64,000 bases of DNA from Trichoplax sp. H2 (Eukaryota > Placozoa > Uniplacotomia > Trichoplacea), in NCBI GenBank assembly GCA_003344405.1, contig NOWV01000247.1, positions 1-64,000 of the forward strand. Reading direction: 5' to 3'. Numbering within the stretch: position 1 is the stretch's first letter; every line of letters starts with the position of its first letter. Shown here one piece after another: positions 54,108 through 64,000 of this stretch. The translations under genes and the position numbers were made by a program. The notes under the pieces were generated by a model. That model saw nothing but the letters and a program-made list of their open reading frames with translations, was not told the DNA's origin and did not search any database.

Positions 54108-57100
54108 ATGATCGTACCAATATTCACACTTAGGTTTAATCATAAAATTTTCGCTGGTTTGACTACAGTTGGCCTCTATGATGGCAAACATCCTTGCTTA
54201 ACGTGTGCTACCACAGCCGGAAAGGTAAATACGAGTAATTGCCTTATTTTGAGATAACTGCAAACACTTAATCTTGTATAGAAAAAGCAATATGAAATTC
54301 GAGTAATATCGACGATATTACAATGTATGATTGCCAATGGCTAAATTATTAACAAATTTTGGATAAGGGATAGTTTTATATATGTGTAGCGATCTAGACA
54401 TCAGGCAGTTGCATATAATGAAATGTATTAGTGAAGAAAGTATTCTACCTTATGCTGTGTTATGTACCTTAGTATAAAACATACACAAAGAATGAACTCA
54501 ACGAGGAGATAGTTAAGCCATTTACTAGCATCGTTGTTTGCTAGTACATTTGATGTATGTATACTACATAATCAGCTGAAAAGGTTAATCTTTTAATGAT
54601 AAATCTAAGTTTAATTATTGAGATACAATTCCAAGTTATTCCTTTGCTTAGACAATGCGTGATTATGGACTTGGCTGCTTTGATAAATTAACGCAGTTCA
54701 TAAGCAGCTGTTTCTAAAATTAAATTCTGAGCCTATGACGAACTTCTAGCTTATGGTTAATAGATATTTTACCATTCTTGTCTCGCATGATTTGAATTTG
54801 TTTTGATCTAATGAAGCTGAATCGACTAAATACCTATGAATAAAGGCTACTCTATATTTAGCAGTATATACTATATTTTACTGTATTGCCTAAGTTGAAA
54901 TAAGAATCTTCGTTCAGTAAAAATGGGTAGTGGACTAAAGTATTCATTATCACGTAATGTAGTAAATCTTTATCTCTTGCTGACTATGGCTGAAGCGGTT
55001 AGCAAGTTAAAAATGCTACTCAGTAAATAATTCTACCCAAAATTCCTCAGTTTGTTACAAAACTATGATTCTGTACTTGTAATTTATCATTTTGCTGTAT
55101 TGTATGTGCGAATAACTCTATTGTATATTATATCGTTTTATATACGCGTATGAATGATACTTATACGCTATCACTATATCGAAATGTATATGGCAGAATG
55201 GCATCAGTTCATGTTCGTGACTATTAGCATCTTTATTCAAAAAACAATTCAATCTTTATCTACTTGTGTAACACAGTTATTTATTATTATAGTTTATACT
55301 TTGCATCTAGTTGATACTCGATCTCTTAAAAGATACTATATTTGTATTCAAGCACATTATGGCTGGTTTTCAATGTTTACTCTTTCAGTACCCGTGTTAC
55401 GATTACATCTGATTTACAATAGCTAGCTTCTAAAAGTAATTGACTACTTATGGTCTGGCTATCTATATCAATTCACATTGAGGGTACTTATTTGCTCTTT
55501 CAAGGCTCCGTCCTATTGCAATAATTGTAGTAGCTATCGTAAGACTGCAACAACAGTTTATCAAATATTTCGGATATGCTAAATAATATTATTACTCAAA
55601 GGAGAATTCTGAGATTCAATGCAAAAAAAAGCTGGAGTACAACTAGCGAATTCTTCATACCCTGGGCTTAAATTTTCAATTTACTAATAATTTAGATCTG
55701 AATTAAGCAAGCGAAATTAGATCTGAAGTTTACTGCTCACTGTCCAGCTAAATAATTGCATTATAATTTTCACTACTTATACATATTATATTTAAACGAT
55801 CAAATTCTTCCACATATGAGATCGCAAATAAAATTGCTCGCAACCAATGTACATGTTCATAGTAAGTATTTCTATGAACAGTATTATTTATAAGTATTAA
55901 AATAATACAGTACTATAAGTGTAGTATAACAAAGTCAGTTTGAAACTATCAATCTATATCTAGTATACGTATCTCAGATCAATGTTGCTTTAATACCATA
56001 GTATTGCACTGTACTTTGATATATACAGTATACAGTATGTACACTTTTACAGCACAGTACAGTATTATCATTACAGTAACTGCGTTGTCTACTATACTTG
56101 GGGTGCTGTGAGGTTCCGCCAGTTACGCTAACGCTACCGATATACTGTATTTTGAGAATTTTAATTTGGTAATCGTCATTCAATGCTCCCTTATATTAGT
56201 TAATAGGCAATAAATGCGTCAAATTGCTACTGTTTTTATGACACAGAATAATAGGTTATGATATTACGTCAAATTAATTGCTGAGAATATTCGTTCGCAG
56301 ATAGGTAACGTGTAACGTGTAATAGCCAATATCTTCTTTGGCTGTATTCGATGCAGTACTATGTAAACGCAAAAGATTACTTTACGGTAGATATTCATAT
56401 TACACCTTCGTAGCGATCTAAGCTTTAATTATTCAAAGTTTTTGGCACACATCCATTTCGTTATATAACAGACTATAAGAACGAGAAATAACCAATTTAA
56501 TTTATAAAATTTTCTGTATTGAAGTTCAAAATCGATGCAGATGATTGAAATTGGTTTATTAATGATGATAAAAAATAAATTTTGATACATATGCGATAAT
56601 ACTTTATGCAATGTCTAGATCAAATACAATGACTAAAGAAATAGCATTCGTCTACATATTCCTATATCGGCATTATTAAAATATTTATATAATTATTTTG
56701 TAGTCGGTAGTATGCAATAACACCATAAAACTTCTTTTTTTAGATATTGGTTCATAATCCTCACGCAAGGTTCAATGAAGGTGGCCGTATAAGTGCTGGA
56801 ACCGAATCGGACGTACATTTACTGAATATAGGACAACAAATAACCGCTTTAACTGCTGGTGCTTTGAATTCGAATGTAAATAAAGACTTCTTAGTTGCTG
56901 GGACACAAACGAGCATTCTAGCCTATGATGTTGATCAAAATGCAGATTTATTCTACAAGGATGTATGTTAAATAACGATTAATACAGTAGCTAGCATGGC
57001 CAGATACTTATCGAGTTAATATGATTATGATGAAAAACTTTAGGTAATAAATAGCATCGTTGGCTATATTTATTTTTCAGGTTGCAGATGGAGTAAACGT

Positions 57101-60100
57101 TGCTGTTGTAGGTCAATTAGGCCAAATTGATTGTCCAATAGCAGTTGTGGGTGGTAACTGTTCTATACAAGGATTCGACTACGAGGGCAATGATTTATTT
57201 TGGACAGTAAGTAGAAGTTATTAGCTTTAAATGGATGAAATTAATCCTATTATTATACTGAACGGCAATTGAACCGTGAACTATTTCAGGTTACAGGAGA
57301 TAACGTTCGAGCAATGGCGTTATGCGACTTCACGCGAGATAATGAGCAAGAGGTATAGTGTAGCATATGCTCTACATCCACCATCGTCTTTAACAGTCTT
57401 AATTGTTGTAAACGGGGTGTTATTTTATAATAGATATCTAATAATTATTTTTCTTGTTGAGTTAGTATTCATGTACCTCATACTTTCCTTCACAATAGAC
57501 TATAGCATTTGTAAGGCGACAAGATGATCGTAAATTAATACATTTCTTCTCATTTGATTTCTCCTAATACAGTTAATAGTTGGCTCCGATGACTACGATA
57601 TACGTGTATTCAAGAAGGACGAATTAGTTTCAGAAATGACAGAAACAGAAGTGCGAAATACTTAATAAGTTTATTATATTATCATTATAATTATGTTTTA
57701 ATGAAATTTTCCGTACAATGTGCCAATTTGTCTCTACGTTTTAATGTTTACTTTACCTAGGCTGTGACATGTCTTTGCCCTATGTCAGGTAGTAAATTTG
57801 GATATTCTCTAGCTAATGGTACTGTTGGTGTTTATGACAAAACAACACGATACTGGAGGATTAAAGTAAGTTGATAATTAGCCTATTACATATTAATTTC
57901 TATAGAATACGCAAAAATCAGCTCTAACCTCGCAACTGTAGTAGTAGCATAATTTTTCAATTTTTTATTGATTACACTATATTGGTCTTATAGTCTAAGA
58001 ATCAGGTAGTATCAATATTTAACTACGATCTTGATGGTGATGGTGTTGTCGAGCTGATAACTGGATGGTCGAACGGAAAGGTAATCAAATTTCCTTCTTT
58101 TACTTTTAATTCTACGATCGTGAAGGTAAGTAGCTTTACTTTAAAGATTTCAGCTAACGAATCATTGCCATTTTATGCTAAAATAGGTTGATGCTCGTAA
58201 TGATAGAACTGGAGAAGTTATGTTTAAAGATAATTTTCCAAGTTCGATTGCTGGAATTATAAAGGTATAACAGTACATGGATAGTTTTATAATTTCCAAG
58301 AGACAAAGCTAATCTCGTTTATTAACAGTATATGTTATATTGCTAAAATTTCAATTTCTTATCAGGCTGATTACCGAATGGATGGGCAGCAAGAACTTAT
58401 ATGTTGTTCTATTAACGGAGAAGGTAAATTTAGTAATTTGTTCATAATCTAAATATTAATTGAATTGATAAAAGTAGGCATTATATGCAGCTCTATACAT
58501 TAATTATACTTGATATTAAAGGCTTAGTAGTAAGACTTTTTCAATCAATATTCATATAGTACTTACTTTAATTTATTTCTTTAAGTTCGAGGTTATTTAC
58601 CTATGGAACAATCAGGTGGCACTACAGCTCCGACAACAGAAAAGGACGTATTTAGGGAGCTGAGCCTTAAAAAACAGGTCATAAATTTAGAATTAACTTA
58701 CAACTGCATATATCAAATTATTAAAGTATCTAAATATTTTTGCAAAATCTTGTAACAAAAGTTAATGCTATATTGTGCACTATTGAAGATTACGTTTGTA
58801 ATAAATGATAAATAGCAAAGTAGTTAAATTATATTTAAATTTTTGTCCATAGATACTTACATATATAGATAGCAAGTAATTTCCATTGCTCGATCTAACG
58901 TAAAATTTATTTGGTAACAGAATCTGTTAACTGAACTAAAAAATTATGAAAAAAATGTGAAAGCGCATAAGTTGCCTGTAGGACTAGAAAAGAGCGAGAT
59001 TGATGGAACTCCAGTGGGATTAATACCAGTTCAGTAGCCTATTGATTTCTACTGATACATTATCGCGTATTACATTGATTAGGTTGAATAAACTTCAGTT
59101 ACCTAAGCATCCAATTTCATGACATCTTTTACGCCATATTATAGGCTAACACGCAGCTGCTTGTAACCCTTGATGTTAGTCCTGGCGATGCAAATATACA
59201 GGTTGAGATAGTTACTTTCCTGATTTCCTAAGTTGAGAAAATTTATTTGAGTGTTCTCAAGATAACTATATTTTAATAACCGTATTTAATTCGCATTTCT
59301 AGCCTCACATCGTTCTTCACATATCTACCAGCAATGGTTAGCGTTTCATAATAATTACAATGGCTTTATGTACTTTTACTGTATTAGTTCATTTTATTCG
59401 CATTATAACATTACTAAGAGTACCATTATTTTTTTTAGATACTATCCTTCGAGCAATTATTATATTTGCTGAAGGAATATTTAAAGGCGAAAGTCATGTA
59501 GTGTAAGCTTTGATAAATATCTAGAGATTTGTGACAAGTACAACAAGAATCGCAAATTACAGTATAGTTATGAACGAGCTATTGCAGTTTTAATATGGAC
59601 ATTTTATCCATTTATTTCTTCATTAGCCATCCGAGTCCTCAAAATGTAAGCAATAAGTTAGATGTTCGAATATTTCCACAAAAAGATGGCGTTGTAGATT
59701 TGCATATAAAGGCTCTAGTCGGTTACAAATCAAGGTATACGAAATGGTTTAATGAACTGTCATCAAATACAGTTCGCTAACTCTATTCTGTAATTTAATA
59801 TGCTATTGTCTAGCGTTCAATTTCATACATTTGAAATGACACGCCAAATTCCAAGATTTACCTTATATATCGTGGCTCCTGATGATACACCGGAACCCAA
59901 ATCATCCGTGGTTTTTCATATCACCGAAAGAATAAATAGGGTAAGGAAGTTATGCAATGTATTTCAGTGCTGTCATCGCTTTACTATCTGTGGTCGAGGT
60001 TAAAAATGAGTGTTTATTCTGATTGTAAAATATCATTGACCTGGCTCTAGGTTGTTATGTGGATAAATCAAAACTTTCTATTACAAAAGGAAATTGAAGC

Positions 60101-61253
60101 TGAGGATGAGCTTAATGTTAAATTGATATGTTTACGAGAAAATACTCCGTTGTTTGTGAATATGGAACCAAATCAAAATGGCAAAGTAGAATATATTATT
60201 GCTTCCCTAACTTTATGCATAATAATATTAAAGTACTACAATCCTACTCCTTTATTTTTTTAAGATTACTATCAAAACAGATAATATGGATCTTGCTGGT
60301 GACGTAATCCAGGGATTAACAACTTTTTTAGGGATCGAGGTTGGAAAAAATTAATTTAAATTGATATTAAAATATCTTTGTAGCTGATATCAATCTAATA
60401 TATGTGATATATTCGAGTATGTATGAAATTATCCTTTTCATTATAAGGACCTGCAAGTTACGGCAGATTTTCCAGATTACTTAGAATACCTACGAAGTGT
60501 CCTTGAAAAGGTAATCTTGTTGTATATGTCGTTATGTGGTATTTCTAATTTTGTGTTATTAGGAGTATGGTTGGAACAAAGTATTACTTCATAATTACTA
60601 CATTATACTATAATAACTAGGTTGATGAATATCACTCGACAAGTGAGAAGCTTACTGCAGAAATGGCTGATCATTCAAATCTCATTCGAAGTTTAATAGT
60701 TAGAGCCGAAGATGCTCGTATAATGGGCGATATGTACGTACTATAGTAATTTCAAAAATCTTGTAGATGGTTCCCTAAGCTAATTCATTACTAAAAGGCT
60801 GTAAAATTCTGAATACTGAGATCAATTTATCCAATGCCATCCCTACTTAGGCTGAACATGAAAAGAGGCTACATGGAACTAAATACCGTCAATCGCGATC
60901 TGATAAGCCAATATAGCATTCGATGTAATAATCATACGGAGCTGTTATCTAATTTAAAGATTGTTAATCAAACTATACAGAAAGCGGGAAGGCTAAGAGG
61001 TAATATTGCTGCAGTGGAATGATTTAGTGAACAATTATAATTAGTAGTGATTATCAAGTATGCCTTGTTTGTGGAAGTATGCGCGTATTACTTGTTACGA
61101 TATCATTCAAAAGCGCGACAGTAATTTTCTACTATTATCTTCTCTTACAAAGTTGGCAAATCTAAAACCCAAGTCATAGCAGCATGCAGAGCCGCAATTA
61201 AATCCAATAATATTAGCAGCCTGTTCAAGATTATTAAAGCTGGTTCATCGTAG
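54108..61253 (+). CDS. BBS2: Bardet-Biedl syndrome 2 protein (BBSome subunit)
   Basis: Twenty-two exons keep frame and give about 718 residues (human 721): 54108-54224, 56744-56962, 57081-57206, 57290-57352, 57573-57650, 57761-57865, 57994-58080, 58187-58264, 58366-58423, 58586-58677, 58921-59028, 59145-59201, 59303-59336, 59439-59502, 59627-59734, 59814-59940, 60051-60185, 60265-60339, 60448-60510, 60621-60733, 60851-60999, 61153-61253. BBS2 pairs with BBS7 and BBS9 in the BBSome, the coat that moves membrane proteins in cilia. Landmarks: [79 protein letters not shown] and [10 protein letters not shown] in the N-terminal beta-propeller; [11 protein letters not shown] coiled coil; [17 protein letters not shown] and [12 protein letters not shown] in the GAE/platform part; and [32 protein letters not shown] and [17 protein letters not shown] in the helical C-terminus. 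Confidence 0.96.
54225..56743 (+). other. BBS2 intron 1 (2.5 kb)
   Basis: By far the longest intron in the gene; the others are about 80-240 bp. It is AT-rich, with a small ACAGTAC-rich patch near 56020-56075. The open frames at 55154-55426 and 55974-56183 show no recognisable protein. It could hide a nested regulatory element or an unrecognised non-coding RNA. Confidence 0.7.
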
Positions 61254-62030
61254 TTATGTGGGGTGTTGAATAACTCTAATTTGAAAGACAAGCGTACCAT
61301 TTGTAGGCAGATCCTGTACTAGTATATTTGACTCACATCCTGCATAAGATTCGACCATGAAAGTCGTAGACTAATTCGCTTTGCTATTCGATTAAGACAG
61401 ATTGTACAATCCTAACGGTGATTGTCTTGATTTACGGTCAATTTACTAATTTAGACTTGATTTTGATGCATGCAATCTTATGCATTTGGATATATGCGGT
61501 GCGAACATGTGTTTTACGTCTTCCAATGTCGTTCTGATAGTTCATGGTGTTCGTCTCTACTCAAATGGTAATTCCTGTGTAGTTGTTTTCAATAACTTTT
61601 TCTTTTTTCTATGCTAACTATAACTGTACATGCTTAAGATTTACGCAGTTGAGTTTCGATTATTTTAACCACGCTGATTCATTCGTATAATCTGACATTA
61701 CAGTATACTGTATAGCATAATGATAATAATAATTATTATTACGATATCACTACTTGAGCAAATTTGACCACGAAAGCTACAGCCATAGGCTATCGAAGTA
61801 TACTATATCTGTTTAGGCGCTTTTAGCAGTCTATGCTTGTAGTATTCGATTTCTATTACGTATGCGTACTTTATCATTATAGACTATAATTGCATCCGTA
61901 ATTTCTATCTGCAATGTATAAAACTACTATCCAAAGTATCCGTACTGACTGTGAGTTAGAATTATCGACATTTTTAAAGGTTCTATTGTAAAATACATGT
62001 ACCGTGTACGCGTATGCGTACAGTTATTGA
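61254..62030. other. Intergenic, downstream of BBS2
   Basis: AT-rich with no recognised gene. A short AATAATAATTATTATT palindrome lies near 61725. Confidence 0.5.
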
Positions 62031-62400
62031 GTGAATTAACAATAATTATGAATAAATCATAATATCATGTGCATTCGAAATACTTTATACAATCTTCAAG
62101 ATGAGGTAATAACGCTGTCGTGGACGACTGTAAAGTCGTGATAGAGTAAATTAATAATAGTTATGAAAACAGTCAGTCAAGATATCGTGTGCATTCGATA
62201 TACTTTATACAATCTTCAATTTCATGGAGGCAAAAGGATATGAGATGAGATAATAACGTTGTCGTGGACGACTGTAAAATCACTATTGAGTGAATTAGTA
62301 ATAGTTATGAAAACAGTCAGTCAAGATATCGTGTGCATTCGAAATACTTTATACAATCTTCAATTTCATGGAGGCAAAAAGGATAAGATGGGGGGGGGGT
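62031..62400. repeat. Tandem repeat, three units of about 120-125 bp
   Basis: Units share GTGTGCATTCGAAATACTTT, ATACAATCTTCAATTTCATG, AACGCTGTCGTGGACGACTG, and TAATAGTTATGAAAACAGTC. Recurrences of GTGCATTCG lie near 62070, 62188 and 62332. The last unit ends in a run of nine G (62390-62398). Confidence 0.85.
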
Positions 62401-63213
62401 AACAACGCTTCTGTAAGTGTACATTATGTACCGTACATTGAGTGTACTGTACAGTGTACAGCGCGATTAACTTCGGTGGCACTAAGGAAAGTAAACTGTG
62501 TAGGCAAAATCAAGCCCAAAGTAGATAAAAATCTTATAGATATCGATTTTGAACAGGAGTGTTGACAAATTGCAACTTTTAATTTTCGACGCCATCTTGC
62601 CATCGAAGTTAATTCATGGCGTTGTTGTACAATGTACAGTACTGAGCAGTACAGTACACTGAGTATAGTGAACACTGTGAGTACTGTACAGTACTGTAGT
62701 CAGTGTACAGTACGTACTGTAGATAGAATTTTACAATGTACAGTACTGTACACTGAGTACTGTATAGTGAACACTGTGACGACAGTACTGTACAGTACTG
62801 TATACTGTACTGTACTATACTGTACACTGTACTGTACTGTACTGTACTAGCGGACAGTGTACAGTAGTCAGTGTACAGTACCGACAGTACGTACTGTAGA
62901 TAGAACTTTACAATGTACAGTACTGAGCAGTACAGTACACTGAGTATAGTGAACACTGTGACGACAGTACAGTACTGTATACTGTACTATACAGTACACT
63001 GTACTGTACTGTACTAGCGGACAGTGTAGTCAGTGTACAGTACAGTACAGTACGTACTGTAGATAGAACTTTACAATCAGATGTTTAAAATACGCGCCCA
63101 CCAATCAGAGAAGATCACTGAAAGCGAACTACCAATAACAACGAAGCTCGTTTGGCGGTATTTTTAAGTGGGATAACGGCCAAATCTGTCAATGAAAAAA
63201 AATTTGCACGCCA
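62400..63213. repeat. Palindromic ACAGT/ACTGT satellite, copy 1
   Basis: From about 62615 the sequence is built almost wholly from GTACAGTACTGTACAC-like words. A subunit of about 180 bp (TTTACAATGTACAGTACTGA to ACTGTAGATAGAACTTTACA) repeats near 62628, 62730 and 62910. Because GTACAGTACTGTAC is its own reverse complement, long cruciforms are possible. The open frames on both strands here are translations of the repeat. Confidence 0.85.
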
Positions 63214-63233
63214 NNNNNNNNNNNNNNNNNNNN
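63214..63233. other. Assembly gap (20 N)
   Basis: The N run separates two copies of the same block. Copy 1 ends exactly at the gap with TTTGCACGCCA. Confidence 0.95.
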
Positions 63234-63697
63234 AACTTCGGTGGCACTAAGGAAAGTAAACTGTGTAAGCAAAATCAAGCCCAAAGTAGATAAAATCTTA
63301 TAGACATCGATTTTGAACAGGAGTGTTGACAAATTACAACTTTTAATTTTCGACGCCATCTTGCCATCGAAGTTAATTCATGGCGTTGTTGTACAATGTA
63401 CAGTACTGAGCAGTACAGTACAGTACACTGAGTATACTGTACTGTACACTAGTGAACACTGTGAGTACTGTACTGTACTGTACAGTACAGTACTGTACTA
63501 GCGGACAGTGTAGTCAGTACTGTATACTGTACAGTACGTACTGTAGATAGAACTTTACAATCAGATGTTTAAAATACGCGCCCACCAATCAGAGAAGATC
63601 AATGAAAGCGAACTACCAATAACAATGAAGCTCGTTTGGCGGTATTTTTAAGTGGGATAACGGCCAAATCTGTCAATGAAAAAAAATTTGCACGCCA
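63234..63697. repeat. Palindromic satellite block, copy 2
   Basis: Starts AACTTCGGTGGCACTAAGGA as at 62469 and ends TTTGCACGCCA as at the gap. It is about 464 bp against 745 bp, the difference being fewer ACAGT/ACTGT subunits. Either two alleles were placed in series or this is a true tandem copy. Confidence 0.8.
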
Positions 63698-64000
63698 GTA
63701 CAGAAAAATAAGAGGTTGTAGTCGCTTCGTTTTGTTGCTATGGCGGAATCGGAGTCAAGACGAAAATATCAACACCAAACAGTTGGCATTCTTCTGACAT
63801 TCATTTAGCCAAAGTTCTATAGAGTCTGTCTATGGTGTATGCCGTAATCAACAGTTTAATACTTGTATTTATTGTCGATATTAGTACTGTATCAATGAAA
63901 GTTGAGGAAAATTGACGCAGTAAAGTTGGAAAGCTCGGTTATTGAATCGCTGCGTTTTTACTGTATAGTTATGATTACAGGCAATGATTTAAGAGGAAAA
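63698..64000. other. Terminal segment, no gene recognised
   Basis: About 300 bp at the window edge. No open frame of note; a promoter or the 5' end of a gene outside the window cannot be excluded. Confidence 0.4.

Noticed and set aside
62609-62956. Long open frames on both strands rich in Tyr, Ser, Val, Leu, Cys
   Set aside because: They are translations of the ACAGT/ACTGT satellite, which lacks stops in some frames. Both strands give the same composition.

Overview
The window is nuclear DNA from an animal. It is AT-rich and packed with short GT-AG introns, and it carries ten genes that I could reassemble exon by exon against conserved eukaryotic or animal families. The gene set (ZXD zinc-finger factor, CNOT11, FASTK-like RAP protein, eIF2D, TADA3, BDP1, POLR3B, NOL7, SAP30BP, BBS2) fits an early-branching ciliated metazoan. 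Compactness, intron density, near-vertebrate protein lengths and base composition suggest a placozoan (Trichoplax-like); the species call is inference. There are no prokaryotic operons, CRISPR arrays or rRNA genes, and I recognised no tRNA.

Layout: 1-5.8 kb tandem repeats and a foldback element; 5.8-9.2 kb ZXD-type ten-finger gene (+); 11.4-14.3 kb BDP1 (-); 14.3-17.2 kb several tandem-repeat families; 17.2-22.3 kb CNOT11 (+); 22.7-25.9 kb RAP-domain mitochondrial-type protein (-); 27.2-31.7 kb EIF2D (+); 33.0-35.9 kb TADA3 (+); 36.6-46.1 kb POLR3B (-), 47 exons; 47.5-48.9 kb NOL7 (+); 49.4-52.4 kb SAP30BP (-); 54.1-61.3 kb BBS2 (+); 61.3-64 kb repeats and palindromic ACAGT/ACTGT arrays. Two 20-N gaps (37142-37161, 63214-63233) are each flanked by copies of the same sequence, so they look like uncollapsed assembly overlaps.

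The genes are not an operon, but several share themes. BDP1 and POLR3B both serve RNA polymerase III transcription; CNOT11, TADA3, SAP30BP and ZXD act in gene expression; eIF2D and NOL7 act in translation and ribosome biogenesis. Orientation alternates almost strictly, and the repeats and ACAGTACTGT palindromes concentrate in divergent (promoter-side) gaps while convergent gaps are nearly free of them.

Exon coordinates come from hand splicing with a reading-frame check at every junction. Single boundaries could still be off by a base or two. Family names rest on remembered conserved motifs, not on a database search.
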